Assembly: GCA_949841465.1 (NCBI GenBank)
Contig: CATKZW010000007.1
Span: 1 to 64,000, forward strand
Source: an uncultured Oscillospiraceae bacterium
Lineage (GTDB): Bacteria; Bacillota; Clostridia; Oscillospirales; Oscillospiraceae
DNA: 64,000 bases
Direction of reading: 5' to 3'
Position numbers and translations under genes: made by a program. Each line of letters begins with the position of its first letter. Position 1 is the stretch's first letter. This document shows positions 36,172 to 46,700 of this stretch, in pieces. The notes under the pieces are model-generated. The model was not told the origin of the DNA and did no database searches. It saw nothing but the letters and a program-made list of their open reading frames with translations.

Positions 36172-37040
36172 GCGCCATCTTCGGCCCCGCGGGCAACGCG
36201 GAGAGCTTCCCCTATAAGTCCTCGGCCGACGCGCCCAGGTGGCTGAGGGAAATCGGCCTGGACTGCTACGAGTACCAGTGCGGCAAGGGGGTCCACGTGG
36301 GGGAGGACACCGCCCGCAAGGTGGGCCTTGCCGCCGCGGAGCACGGAATCACCCTGTCCCTCCACGCGCCCTACTTCATCAACCTGGCAAACCCGGACCC
36401 AGAGGCTTTGCAGAAGACCATCAGCTACATCACCGGAGCCTGCCTGGTGGCGGACTGGATGGGGGCCGGGCGGGTGGTCATACACTCTGGGGCGCTGATG
36501 AAGCGCACCCGCCGGGAGGCCCAGGACATCGCCCTGCGCTCCCTAAAAGAGGTCATCGCCGCCTGCGACGGGGCGGGCTTCGGCCACATCACCCTGTGCC
36601 CGGAGACCATGGGCAAAATCAACCAGCTGGGCGATTTGGACGAGGTGCTGGAGCTGTGCACCGTGGACGAACGCCTTCTCCCCTGCGTGGACTTCGGCCA
36701 CCTGTACGCCCGCTCCCTGGGCGCGGACGACGGCGCGGAGGCCATGGAGCGGATGCTGGACCGGATGGAGCAGGTGCTGGGCCCGGAGCGGGCCGGCCGT
36801 TTCCACAGCCACTTTTCCCACATTGAGTTCACCCCCAAGGGCGGCGAAAAGTGCCATCGCACCTTTGCCGACGACGGGGGCTACGGCCCGGACTGGACGC
36901 CGCTGGCCGCGGCGGTGGCCCGCCGGGGGTGGAGCCCCGCCTTCATCTGCGAGAGCGCGGGCACCCAGGCGGAGGACGCGCTGACCATGAAAAAAATTTA
37001 CCAGGATTTTGAGGTAAAGTTCGGGCAAAAAGTGAGATAG
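36168..37040 (+). CDS. Endonuclease IV-like (AP endonuclease family 2) protein
   Basis: A 290-residue TIM-barrel enzyme of the endonuclease IV/xylose-isomerase-like superfamily. Zinc-binding residues of endonuclease IV are recognisable: SLHAPYF, VIHSGA, CPETMGKINQLG, CVDFGHLYAR and FHSHFSHIEF, then CESAG at the end. Endonuclease IV cuts DNA at abasic sites during repair. Family members of this length in Clostridia are usually called deoxyribonuclease IV. ATG 36168 overlaps the yqeG stop. Confidence 0.8.
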   Translation: MSAIFGPAGNAESFPYKSSADAPRWLREIGLDCYEYQCGKGVHVGEDTARKVGLAAAEHGITLSLHAPYFINLANPDPEALQKTISYITGACLVADWMGAGRVVIHSGALMKRTRREAQDIALRSLKEVIAACDGAGFGHITLCPETMGKINQLGDLDEVLELCTVDERLLPCVDFGHLYARSLGADDGAEAMERMLDRMEQVLGPERAGRFHSHFSHIEFTPKGGEKCHRTFADDGGYGPDWTPLAAAVARRGWSPAFICESAGTQAEDALTMKKIYQDFEVKFGQKVR

Positions 37041-37051
37041 GGAGGGATATC

Positions 37052-37294
37052 ATGCTGCCAATCGCGTTATATGGGATCCAGGTTTCGTCCAAGGCGTTCC
37101 TGGTGCTGGCCGCGCTGCTGGTGATCGCGGGGCTGTACATCATCATCAACCCCAAGGCGTTCCTGCGCTGGGGCCGACGCGGGAACTATTCCGGTAAGGA
37201 GCCGGAAAAGTCGGCGGTGCTGGCCGCCCGGCTGGTGGGCGCGGCGGTCATCGCCATGGCCGTCATCGCCTACATCGGCACCAATCAATCATAA
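37052..37294 (+). CDS. Small two-helix membrane protein
   Basis: An 80-residue protein with hydrophobic helices at about residues 14-32 and 57-75 joined by a basic loop (NPKAFLRWGRRGNYSGKEPEKS). The layout resembles small DUF6199-like proteins; function unknown. Good ribosome site GGGAGGG; 11 bases after the endonuclease gene, so probably in its operon. Confidence 0.7.
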   Translation: MLPIALYGIQVSSKAFLVLAALLVIAGLYIIINPKAFLRWGRRGNYSGKEPEKSAVLAARLVGAAVIAMAVIAYIGTNQS

Positions 37295-37362
37295 TTGCGC
37301 CCTGATTCCCCCCTTTCAGGCGGGGATATCAAAAAAATCATAAATAATTGGAGATGGTTTCA

Positions 37363-38427
37363 ATGACACACTTTGAAAAGATCGCCGCCGGTTTGAAGGA
37401 CCGGGGCCTGGACGCCATGCTCATCACCAGCGAACCCGGCGAGTTCTACGCCGTGGGCTTCCACGGGGAGGGCGTGGCCCTCATCACCCCGGACAAGACC
37501 TGGTACTACACCGACTCCCGGTATATCGAGTCCGCCCAGCAGCTCATTTCCGGCGCGGAGGTGGGCCTGCACCCTAAGGGCGGCAGCTACTACACGGTAA
37601 TGGCGGAGTTGGTGAAGGAAAACAGCATCGCCAAGCTGGGTTTCGAGGAGGAATATATGTCCGTAGCCCATCATACCGGCTGGACGAAGCATGTGGAGGC
37701 CGAGTTTGTTCCCGCATCCTCTCTGCTCACCGAACTGCGGCAGGTGAAGGATGCCGACGAGTTGGCCGCCATGAAGGAGGCCCAGCGCATCACCGACGAG
37801 GCCCTGCTGGAGATTTTGAACTTCCTCAAGCCCGGCCTCACTGAGCAGGAGGTAGCCGCCCGGCTCACCTACATCATGGCTCGGAAGGGCGCGGAGCGCA
37901 ACTCCTTTGACCCCATCGTGGCCTGCGGCCCCAACGGCTCCAAGCCCCATGCCGTCCCCGGCCCGGACGTCATCCAGAAGGGCCAGTTCGTCACCATGGA
38001 CTTCGGCTGTGTGGTGAACGGCTACTGCTCCGACATGACCCGCACGGTGGCCATCGGCCAGCCCAGCGAGGAGATGGAGCTGGTGTACAACACCGTCCTC
38101 AAGGCCCAGCTGGCGGGCATCGCCGCCGCCCATGCCGGGGTTACCGGCGTGGAGGTCCACAACGCCGGGGCCAAGGTCATTGAGGATGCGGGCTACGGCG
38201 AATATTTCGGCCACGGCTTCGGCCACTCCCTGGGCATCGAAATCCACGAGGACCCCGGCTTCCACACCAAAAACGACAAGCCCATCCCCGCCGGAGCCCT
38301 GCTGTCCGCCGAGCCGGGCATCTATCTCCCCGGGAAGTTCGGCGTGCGCATTGAGGACGTCATCATGCTCACCGAGGGAGGCTGCATCGACATCACCCAC
38401 TCCCCCAAGCAGCTCATTATCCTTTAA
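37363..38427 (+). CDS. M24-family Xaa-Pro aminopeptidase
   Basis: A 354-residue cytoplasmic aminopeptidase. After an N-terminal creatinase-like domain (LDAMLITSEPGEFYAVGF) comes the pita-bread catalytic domain with all five metal ligands: D213 (MDFGC), D224 (SDMTR), H288 (GHGFGHS), E317 (SAEPG) and E331 (RIED). It removes N-terminal residues before proline. ATG 37363 is chosen because GGAGATGG is spaced for it; a TTG at 37348 is in frame. Confidence 0.93.
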   Translation: MTHFEKIAAGLKDRGLDAMLITSEPGEFYAVGFHGEGVALITPDKTWYYTDSRYIESAQQLISGAEVGLHPKGGSYYTVMAELVKENSIAKLGFEEEYMSVAHHTGWTKHVEAEFVPASSLLTELRQVKDADELAAMKEAQRITDEALLEILNFLKPGLTEQEVAARLTYIMARKGAERNSFDPIVACGPNGSKPHAVPGPDVIQKGQFVTMDFGCVVNGYCSDMTRTVAIGQPSEEMELVYNTVLKAQLAGIAAAHAGVTGVEVHNAGAKVIEDAGYGEYFGHGFGHSLGIEIHEDPGFHTKNDKPIPAGALLSAEPGIYLPGKFGVRIEDVIMLTEGGCIDITHSPKQLIIL

Positions 38428-38501
38428 AAATTTGAAACGCGTATAAAACCCCGCCGCCGGCGCATACTGACCACAGTTACGCAGGAAAGGCGGCGAGGGG
38501 C

Positions 38502-39242
38502 TTGATAAGCTGGAAAAAACGTCTTCAGGCGGGGGCGCTGACCCTGGCAGTGCTGGCGCTGGCGGCGGCGCCGTATTGGCCCTGGGAGGAACCCCGCACT
38601 GTTCAGGCGGTGCTTGGCGGGGCAAATATTCCCGACGGCCCCTATGTGGCCCTCACCTTTGACGACGGCCCCCGGAACTCCACCACCACCGCCCTGCTGG
38701 ACGGCTTGGCTCAGCGCGGCGTACTGGCTACCTTTTTTGTCATCGGTGAGAACGTGGAGGGCAATGAGCTGCTCCTTCAACGCATGGAGGGTGAGGGCCA
38801 CCAGATCGGCCTGCACACCTACCACCACAAGGTTCTGGCAGAGCTGAACGCGACGGATTTCTACGCCGAGGTAGATGAGCTGCGCGCCACCCTCTCCGCC
38901 CTGCTGGGCCGGGAGGACTTCATGCTCCGCCCGCCCTACGGCATGATGAACGCCGCCACCCAGGCCCGGGCGGCGGCTCCCATCATCCTGTGGTCGGTGG
39001 ACCCGGAGGACTGGTCCGACCGAAACACGGAACGTCAGGTCAGCCTCATCCTGAACGACGTGCGGGACGGCGACATCATCCTGCTCCACGACATCTACCC
39101 TGCCAGCGTGGACACGGCGCTGCAGGTGGTGGACGCGCTGCTGGCCCGGGGCTTTCACTTTGTCACCGTGGAGCAGTTGTTCGCCATCCGGGGCCGGACG
39201 CCGGAAAACGGCAAGGTATACCGCCAACTGCCTCCAGAGTAA
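38502..39242 (+). CDS. Membrane-anchored polysaccharide deacetylase
   Basis: A 246-residue NodB-fold deacetylase with an N-terminal membrane anchor or signal (residues 8-25). Motifs: VALTFDDGP (catalytic base and metal Asp), GLHTYHH (metal His pair), RPPYG, and LLHDI with the catalytic His. It acts outside the membrane on acetylated glycans, probably peptidoglycan or a spore/cell-wall polymer. The start is TTG 38502 with GGCGAGGGG before it; no ATG is well placed. Confidence 0.9.
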   Translation: MISWKKRLQAGALTLAVLALAAAPYWPWEEPRTVQAVLGGANIPDGPYVALTFDDGPRNSTTTALLDGLAQRGVLATFFVIGENVEGNELLLQRMEGEGHQIGLHTYHHKVLAELNATDFYAEVDELRATLSALLGREDFMLRPPYGMMNAATQARAAAPIILWSVDPEDWSDRNTERQVSLILNDVRDGDIILLHDIYPASVDTALQVVDALLARGFHFVTVEQLFAIRGRTPENGKVYRQLPPE

Positions 39243-39251
39243 ATATTAAAC

Positions 39252-39279
39252 GCCTCCCCTGCTCCAGGGGAGGCATTTT
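39252..39279 (+). terminator. Terminator after the deacetylase
   Basis: Stem GCCTCCCCTG/CAGGGGAGGC (39252-39261, 39265-39274) with a 3-base loop, followed by ATTTTC. Confidence 0.85.
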
Positions 39280-39339
39280 CTGTCTGCGGGCGTACAGCGC
39301 ACGCCTGCCGGTAATGATTGGGAGAGCTTTTTATCCGCC

Positions 39340-41046
39340 TCACGGCTGACCGTGGTCCGTCGCCGTGGCTTCCGGGGTGTTGGCATAGTCCCACTGGTGA
39401 TTCGCCGCCATCTCATCGCTGGTGACGTTGAAGTACCGCCACTGGTAGCCGCCCCCCAGCTGTTCCCGGCCGTTGGCGTCCCAGGTCACGTCCACGCAGT
39501 ACCACTGGCCGTTCAGCCGCACCATGTTCCAAGCGTGGTCCTCCTCGCTGTTGAAGGCCGCCCCCACCACGGTGATGCACTCCACCCCCGACAGGTCCAT
39601 CAGCAGCTGGAAACTAGTGGCGTAGCCCAGGCACACCGCCGTGCGGTCCACCAGTCCGCCGTAGGGCTGATAGGACGTACGAGGCGTCTCCATCATGATA
39701 TTCTGGTGCCGCCAGTCGTAGTCCACGCTGTTTACCAGCCAGCGATAGATGGCGGTTTCCTTCTCCAGCTCGGTCATTCCATTTTGGACGATCTCATCCA
39801 GTATGGCTTCAGCCGCGTCGTACACCGCCCGGTCTTCGTCGGACAGTCCCGCAGGGCCGCCCCGCTCCCAGGCGGCACGGATGGCCGAGGTGTCGTAAAT
39901 GCTCATGTCGTCCTTCCCCGGGTTCACAAATCTGGTCCGGCTGGGATCGTCCGGATCTGGGTCGGCAACGGGCCTTGACGAGCTAAAATGGCGTTGGGCC
40001 GACTCATACCCGTTGGTTCCCAGGAGACGCATGGCCTCTCTGGCAGTTTTTTCAACCTCCTTGCACACCATGAGAATCACAAAATCAGTGTCCCTCGGAT
40101 GGATAGCCAGAGCGGCGCTCAGCAATTTGGCCTGGGCCGGAAAGTGGGTTTCATTCTCTTTGACGTCCAGGTATTCAGTGGTCATCGTAGCGCAAAAGCG
40201 GAATCCGCTGACTTCATTCTGATCCTCCGCCACCCGCAGCACGGCAATCTCGAAGGCGGAGCCCTTCGTTCCCCGGGCAATGACAGCCTCCTCCCAGGGA
40301 TAATCCGCCAGCATGTACTCCTCCTCAATGATGGATTTCAGCCGGTCCGGGTCGCCGCCGTCCACCCGCTCCAAATCGGACACATCGTCCCCCTGTGTTT
40401 CGCAGAAGGCCAGCAGCCCCTCCAGCAGCTCGTTTATATCGTCGATGGATTCCGGCGGCGCGGGCGATGGGGTGGGCTCCGGTGCCTCCCCGGTCTGGAC
40501 CATGGTCACGAAAACCTGCCGCGCGTAACCGCTGTCCTCCACAATGAACAGACCCACGTACACCCCCTCTATTACCAGAGCCGCGTCGGCCGCCAGCTTG
40601 GCCTGTGCGGGGGCATAGCCGGTGAAGTCCCCCTCACGGGCATGGAGATATTCTTTCAGGCAGTCATAGCCATGCTGCGCGGCGTCCTCGTCGGCGAAGC
40701 GCAGCGCCGCCAGCTCCACGGCGGACATGCCGCCATCCCGGACGATACAAGCTTCCTCCCACTCCCCCTCGCTCAGGCCGTATGCGCCCTGTATGTAGGC
40801 GTCCATTTCCTCCGGGCTTTTGGAGGAATCTGAGTCAAAAGCGGGTTCGAAGCCATAATACTCCGAGCCGGCGGGCATACCGATACCGAGCCCGCTCCAT
40901 ACGCCGCTCACAATGTCGGAACAGGCCGCCTCCCCTGCCGGGGCGGAGGCGGGCGGGTCTGACTCCGCGGCGGGCTGCTGGCAGCCTGTCAGCAGCGACA
41001 GCAAAAGGGAAACGATCAGCAATAGGGAGATCCTTTGTCTCATCAT
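39340..41046 (-). CDS. Lipoprotein with DUF4358-like repeats and transglutaminase-like domain
   Basis: A 568-residue exported lipoprotein (lipobox LLTGC, Cys22). Two related segments of about 140 residues follow (GEWEEACIVRDGGMSAVELAALRF and YPWEEAVIARGTKGSAFEIAVLRV are their matching parts), which resemble DUF4358. The C-terminal 170 residues form a transglutaminase-like protease fold with the Cys-His-Asp triad in TAVCLGYA, EDHAWNMV and CVDVTWD. It probably acts on cell-wall or surface proteins. ATG 41046 with AAAGGAG is chosen; the frame runs on to 41823 only as a shadow of mgtC. Confidence 0.85.
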   Translation of the reverse strand: MMRQRISLLLIVSLLLSLLTGCQQPAAESDPPASAPAGEAACSDIVSGVWSGLGIGMPAGSEYYGFEPAFDSDSSKSPEEMDAYIQGAYGLSEGEWEEACIVRDGGMSAVELAALRFADEDAAQHGYDCLKEYLHAREGDFTGYAPAQAKLAADAALVIEGVYVGLFIVEDSGYARQVFVTMVQTGEAPEPTPSPAPPESIDDINELLEGLLAFCETQGDDVSDLERVDGGDPDRLKSIIEEEYMLADYPWEEAVIARGTKGSAFEIAVLRVAEDQNEVSGFRFCATMTTEYLDVKENETHFPAQAKLLSAALAIHPRDTDFVILMVCKEVEKTAREAMRLLGTNGYESAQRHFSSSRPVADPDPDDPSRTRFVNPGKDDMSIYDTSAIRAAWERGGPAGLSDEDRAVYDAAEAILDEIVQNGMTELEKETAIYRWLVNSVDYDWRHQNIMMETPRTSYQPYGGLVDRTAVCLGYATSFQLLMDLSGVECITVVGAAFNSEEDHAWNMVRLNGQWYCVDVTWDANGREQLGGGYQWRYFNVTSDEMAANHQWDYANTPEATATDHGQP

Positions 41047-41310
41047 CAGCACTCCTTTGGATATGTTCCAGCGGGTCGGGACGCTGCGGCTGTTTCCCCA
41101 CCTGCATAAAGCACAGCGGCTTTCTAATAGTTTAGCACATTTTCGCTTTACTGTAAAGAAACCGCCGGATTTGGGTGACTCCGCTTCTCTGCTGTGGCTG
41201 CCTGTGGGACAGACGGACGGCAAAAATTTTATTTGGGCTGTTGACACCCCTTCCCCATCCGCCGTATAATGAGAAAAACCGGCCGTGCCGGGAGAGAGAA
41301 GGCGCTTGTC

Positions 41311-41994
41311 ATGGGTCCAAACACCTGGGAATTTATTCTGCGTCTCGCCCTGTCTGCCCTGTTCGGCGGGATTATAGGCTTGGAGCGTGAAATCCGGCTG
41401 AAGGGCGCGGGCATCCGCACCCATCTCATTGTCTGCTTCGCCTCCTGCATGATGATGCTGGTCTCCAAATACGGCTTTTTCGACATGCTGGAGTTCGCCT
41501 CCCAAAACGGCTATGAAACCCTGAAACTGGACCCCAGCCGCATCTCCGCCGGGCTGGTTACCGCCATCGGTTTTGTGGGCGCAGGCACCATTTTCGCCCG
41601 CAAGCGGGGCGTCGCCGGGCTGTCCACCGCCGCCGGGCTGTGGGCCACGGTGGGCATCGGGATGTCCACGGGGGCTGGCATGTACCCCATCAGCCTCATC
41701 GGAACGGTATTCCTGGTGGTGGTTCAGGCCGCCCTGCACCGGGACCACGACGTGCTGGGCAGCGCCTCCGCCACCATCCTCATTCAGATTGAGGACCGCC
41801 CTGAAGCGCTGGACAGCCTCCACTCTGAGCTGACCGCGCTGGAGCTGGAGCCCCGCGGCTTTAAATATGAGCGCTCCGGCGGTGTACTATCGGTGGAACT
41901 CCAGATGGACCGCTTTCCCTGTTCCGACCGGAAGATGGAGCAGCTCCTAGTTCCGCTGATGAAGCAGCCCTTCGTCAAGTCTGTCCTTTGGTAA
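41311..41994 (+). CDS. MgtC/SapB-family membrane protein
   Basis: A 227-residue protein with four to five hydrophobic helices in the first 140 residues and the MgtC signature GGIIGLEREIRLKGAGIRTH and TAIGFVGAGTIF, then a cytoplasmic ACT-like C-terminal domain (ATILIQIEDRPEALDSLHSEL). MgtC proteins inhibit F-type ATPase or affect magnesium homeostasis; the role in commensals is unclear. ATG 41311 is taken as start; the frame opens earlier at 41269. Confidence 0.88.
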   Translation: MGPNTWEFILRLALSALFGGIIGLEREIRLKGAGIRTHLIVCFASCMMMLVSKYGFFDMLEFASQNGYETLKLDPSRISAGLVTAIGFVGAGTIFARKRGVAGLSTAAGLWATVGIGMSTGAGMYPISLIGTVFLVVVQAALHRDHDVLGSASATILIQIEDRPEALDSLHSELTALELEPRGFKYERSGGVLSVELQMDRFPCSDRKMEQLLVPLMKQPFVKSVLW

Positions 41995-42051
41995 GCCTGG
42001 GGCCATATTGGGGCCGCTGTCCCGCTTACATAACCCCATCCAAACATAAAA

Positions 42052-42084
42052 CGGCGGCGGGAAGAATCAATCCTCCTGCCGCCG
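42052..42084. terminator. Terminator between mgtC-like gene and the AI-2E-type gene
   Basis: Near-perfect arms CGGCGGCGGGA and TCCTGCCGCCG with one wobble position, between convergent genes. Confidence 0.65.
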
Positions 42085-42092
42085 CTCCTCAT

Positions 42093-43310
42093 TTATGTAG
42101 GTCCGGGCCCGGGGTCGGGGTCGCTGTCTCCGCCACCGGAGAGCACCTCCAGCTTGCCGTGCTTTTTCAAGCCGATCACAATCCAACGCCGCGCCAGGTC
42201 ATAGATAACGGCGAACACCGGCACCCCCACCAGGATGCCCACAAAGCCGAACATCCCCTGGAACAGGGTGATGGCGAACAGCACCCAGAACCCGGTGAGG
42301 CCCACGCTCCCCGCCAGCAGCTTGGGACCCAGGATATTGCCATCAAACTGCTGCAAAATCACGATGAAAATCAGGAAAATGAGGCAGTTTCGGGGGCTGG
42401 ACATGAGAATCAGCAATGCGGTGGGCACCGCCCCGATGAAGGGTCCAAAATAGGGGATCACGTTGGTCACGCCGATGATAACGCTGATGAGGACGGCGTT
42501 CTGGAAGTCGGTCACAAAGGTCATGACCATGCAGAACACGTAGCAGATCAGCCCCACAATGGCGCTGTCCAGAATCTTTCCGCCGAAGAAGCCCACAAAT
42601 GTGCTGTCGATGAAGGAGCACTCCTTGAGCAGCGCCTCCGCCTGCTCCGGCTTGAAGACGGCATACACCAAGGCCTTGCCGTGTTTGGCGAATTTTGTAC
42701 GCCCCGCCAGCAGGTAGATGCAGATGATGATGCCCAGCACAATGTCCTTCACCACGGTGAATACCGAGCCCACTGTGGTGACCACGCCGCCCATCATCCC
42801 CTGCGCTGTGGGCAGCAGGTCTGTCTTAGCCCAGTTCATCAGCCAGTTTTCGATGCTGGTAAAAGCGTTCATCACGTAGTTTTGCAGAACCTCGTTCCCC
42901 TCCAGATGCCGCAGCACCCACTGGATGAACTCATCGATTTTGGGCGGCACCACCACTGCCAGCGTCATGATGCTCCGCCCAATCTCCGGGATAATCATGC
43001 TCAGCAGGAGATAAATCACAAACACGCTGATCATCAGCACCGCCAGCACCGCCAGCATATTTGCCTTGCTCTTGTGCTTCTCCGGCAGCACAGCCCCGAT
43101 CTTCTTCTCCAAAAACTTGCAGGGCGTTTTCAGCAGATACGCCATTGTGCCACCATAGATGAAGGGCGCCAAAATATTCATCACCCACCGGAAGGTTGAC
43201 TGAAGCTGATTCATCTGCTTAATGCAGAAATACAGCAGGATGGCCAGCGCCAGGGAGAGGAAACCGGTCAGCGATTGGAAAAAAATCTTTTTCAGGAACT
43301 CTTTATTCAT
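42093..43310 (-). CDS. AI-2E (YdbI/PerM) family transporter
   Basis: A 405-residue membrane protein with about eight hydrophobic helices. The family signatures NVIPYFGPFIGAVPTALLIL and NILGPKLLAGSVGLTGFWVL are clear. Members export small molecules or act as Na+(Li+)/H+ antiporters; the substrate here is not known. The C-terminal tail ends DSDPDPGPGPT. ATG 43310 follows a weak purine-rich site (GGAAAGGACGGAGGGC). Confidence 0.9.
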   Translation of the reverse strand: MNKEFLKKIFFQSLTGFLSLALAILLYFCIKQMNQLQSTFRWVMNILAPFIYGGTMAYLLKTPCKFLEKKIGAVLPEKHKSKANMLAVLAVLMISVFVIYLLLSMIIPEIGRSIMTLAVVVPPKIDEFIQWVLRHLEGNEVLQNYVMNAFTSIENWLMNWAKTDLLPTAQGMMGGVVTTVGSVFTVVKDIVLGIIICIYLLAGRTKFAKHGKALVYAVFKPEQAEALLKECSFIDSTFVGFFGGKILDSAIVGLICYVFCMVMTFVTDFQNAVLISVIIGVTNVIPYFGPFIGAVPTALLILMSSPRNCLIFLIFIVILQQFDGNILGPKLLAGSVGLTGFWVLFAITLFQGMFGFVGILVGVPVFAVIYDLARRWIVIGLKKHGKLEVLSGGGDSDPDPGPGPT

Positions 43311-43468
43311 GCCCTCCGTCCTTTCCTTGTCGGAATTGTTTTTATCTTACAACATCCGGCCCCCCATTTCAAGATATTTCGGTTTTCCTTTTCATTAAAT
43401 TTTCTTTTAGACAACCCCGCTGCCACCGGCCTAATCTGGTGACATACTGATTTGAAGGAGGTATCGTC

Positions 43469-43687
43469 ATGCTGTTCCGCAGGAAAAAATCCCCGTCGAC
43501 CTTTGACACCACCGGCAAAACCCCCGTCATCCGCACCAGCATCTGCACCGGGGAGCAGACCGCCGGATTCCGGGACGCAGCTTCCGGAAAGTTCTTCGAA
43601 ATCATGCTCATCCGCACCGACGCCGACCTCCGGGAGTTTTTGGCGACCTACGGCGTGGCAGAAGCGGACCTGCGCCGTGAATATTGA
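43469..43687 (+). CDS. Small conserved protein of unknown function
   Basis: A 72-residue soluble protein beginning MLFRRKKSPSTFDTTGKTPV, then a compact alpha/beta part (FRDAASGKFFEIMLIRTDADLREFLATYGV). I recognise the type from Clostridia but know no function. It has an excellent GAAGGAGG ribosome site and its own terminator, so it is a real single-gene unit. Confidence 0.75.
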   Translation: MLFRRKKSPSTFDTTGKTPVIRTSICTGEQTAGFRDAASGKFFEIMLIRTDADLREFLATYGVAEADLRREY

Positions 43688-43700
43688 CCCTGTACGCAGA

Positions 43701-43730
43701 AAGCGACCCGGCCAGAAGCCGGGTCGCTTT
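43701..43730. terminator. Bidirectional terminator
   Basis: Arms AAGCGACCCGGC (43701-43712) and GCCGGGTCGCTT (43718-43729) followed by TTTT, between the small gene and the S-layer-like gene. Confidence 0.88.
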
Positions 43731-43752
43731 TTGCGTTAAATCCTTGCTTTCC

Positions 43753-46700
43753 TTACGCGAGCTTATTGGTCCGGTCGCGGTACAGGAAGGTCACCGCCTG
43801 GGCGCGGGTAACGGCGGCGTTGGGATCAAACATGGTGTTGGTCTTGCCGGTGGTGATGGGCACAGCGCGGTTGGCGGCCCAGCTCACGGGCTTGGCGTAA
43901 TACTCGGTGGAAGGCACGTCATAGAACTGGCTGGTGGTGCCTGCGGGGGGCTGCTTCTCAAAGCGGTACAGGAAGGTCACCGCCTGGCCGCGGGTCACGA
44001 TGTCGTTCGGCGCAAACCGAGTTGCGGTCTTGCCGTCGGTGATGCCCTCGGACACGGCCCACAGAATGGCGCTGTAGTAGTCGCCCGGAGTCAGGGTGGG
44101 GCTCACGTCCACAAACGGGTTGCGGATGTTTGTCACGGGGGGACGACCCGCCGCACGCCACAGGAAGGTCACCATCTGGGCACGGGTGCAGTAATTATTG
44201 GGGCTGAAGGTGTAGGTGCTGGTGCCGTCGGTGACGCCGTTGCTCACAGCCCACGCCACGGGGTTGGAGTAATACTCCTTGGCCCACACGTCGCTGAACA
44301 CGGTGTTGTTGTTCACGTCGAAGGTCGGGGTGACCACCACGTTGGTGGCGTTGGAGGGCACCGTGAACTGGAAGGTGTTCACGCCGGTGCGGACCGCGGT
44401 GGTGCTGCCGCCGTTGGTGGAGACGTTCAGACCCATGGTGCGCTGGCCGCTGGCGGGATAGGTGGTCACGGTGACCACGCTGCCGGGGGTGACCTGGTTA
44501 TTGAGCGCGCTGGTCACGGCGCTGCCGGTGTTGGGGCTGGAAACGGTGACAGTTGCGGTGGTCTGAGTCTGACCCTGACGGAAAGCCGGGGTCACGGTCA
44601 CGCTGCCGGCGGGCATGGTGAAGGTGTAGGTGTTGCCGGAACCGGTGACGGGCACGTTGGTGCTGGCCGTGCCGGTGGTGGCGTTGGTCCTGACGGTCAC
44701 GCCGTTGGACACGTAGCCGGTGTTGGGACGCAGGGTGATGGTAACGGTCTGTCCCACGGTGGCGGGGTTGACATTGACGCTGGCAGACCCGCCGGTGGCG
44801 CTGGCCACGATAATGTTCTGGCCTGGAGCCACGGTGTTCTTGAGTAGCTGCACCTGATACTCATGACCTGCCCGGATGGTGGTCACGATAGTGCCACTTG
44901 CACCTGCAACGATATTGGTGTTGCCATTGGACACAACCTTGATCGTGCGAGCCTCTCCGGTGAGGGAGAGCGTCTGGGTGCCTGTATAGTTGGACTCAAT
45001 GGTAATGACATCCTCATATCCCTGCGGGCGGGGCTTGGTGTCGTTTGCGGCAGCCTGGAGGGAGGTATAATTGCCGATCCGATACCCCGCACTGGTATCC
45101 ACTCGCACAGAGTAGTCATTATTGTTCAGCGACATGCTGCCCAAGCCAGCATTGCCACCGTGGGTAATAGTATACGAACGAGAGTTATTTGCAGTCGCAG
45201 CAGAGGAAAGCGTGTACACATAGGTACTGTCCTGATGCAGGTTCGCCTCATTAAAGGTCTCAGGCAGGTTCTTCAGCTTCAGCACTGCGCCAGGCAGCAC
45301 CAGCTCAGAGTCCAGATTCCCCAGAGTAGTGCCGGGCTTAGCGATGTACGCACGGTTGGGATGAGTGGCGTCGTCGGGGAACGCATAAGGTCCACTTTCG
45401 CCGCCGCGCACCTCAATACGATAAGAAGGCACCGCAGTGAAGGTCAGCGTACCGCTGTTCAAATACTGGGACACGGTCACATTCAGATAGGGAACCAGAT
45501 AAACTTGATTATAAAGAGTAGAGGTCAGGTTCGCTTCATTGGGGCTGGTACTGTTCCACAGGGTCCAAGCCGCGCGCTGGGCGGCGGTGCGGTAGCCGTT
45601 CACAGTGGTGGCATTGCTGATACCCTTCAGAGCCTCATTCACAGCCTGACGGATAGCAGTAGAGTTAGTCCAATCAAATTCCTCAAAGATATCGGTCACC
45701 TGGCGCTTCAGACCGTCGGTCCAGCCGCTGCCGGAGAAATTGACCTGAATGCCCTTGGCGCTCTCATCTACCTTGATATTGGCAGCGGGCACGCCCAAGC
45801 CGGATACATTCAGAGTGTAGACATTGTTGCCCACGGTGATGGTGGTGTCCTTCACAACCACGCCTCTGGGCAGGTCGCTGTTAGCACCCAAAGTGCCAAA
45901 CGCACCGGTCCTGGTGGTGGGATTATAGGTCACAGGCACCCTAAAGGACACATACTTTGCTATATTAGTATCAGAATCAACGGTGTTCACCAGGTCAGTG
46001 TAGAAGGTCACTATGATGGTTGCATCACCACCGCCATAAATAGTGGACACTGCACCAGACAGGTTAATCTGGTTATTGCTTACAGTCACCCTCACATCCG
46101 GATTGTTGCTGTCAGACTCAGTAGTGGCATTGATCAACTTAGTCACAGCGCCTACGTCACTTTGAACATTCAACTGGATCGTATTGCCATCAGCAATCAG
46201 TGGGGTTTCCTTATTGATGGGATAGGTCTGTGCACTCTGGTCGTTCTTTCCGTCAGTCCAAGTGACCACTGGAGTGCCATTGATCTTATTCGGCAGGATA
46301 ACACTGGTGTTGAAGTTATAGTCCAAGATTGCCACCAGTAAATTGCCATTCATGAACTGAACGTGGCTGGGATTTCCAGCAGGGGTGGCCGGAGCCAGAA
46401 CGGCAAGCTTATCAGTATTGTTCTTGAGGTCAGCGATGGCATCACTCAACTCGTTTTTGTCATAGTAGTAGTACAAGCTGCCATCTTTACGGGTGAAGTG
46501 CAGCGCATCGTCGAACCACAGCATAGCATCCGCATTAGCGGGAGTGTACTGGAAAGCACCGCCCTTGATGCCCTTGCCCGCGTACTTGCCTAGACTCAGA
46601 TTGCCAAACGTATTAGTGCGGTCATCAGGGATGGAGACCGTGCTCGCCTCGTTGACTGTACCAAAAGCGATATCGCCGATGCTGCTACGGCTGCCAGTGA

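Noticed and set aside
41047-41823. N-terminal extension of the transglutaminase-like lipoprotein
   Set aside because: The lipoprotein signal peptide and ribosome site fix the start at 41046; the extension is the shadow of the mgtC-like gene.
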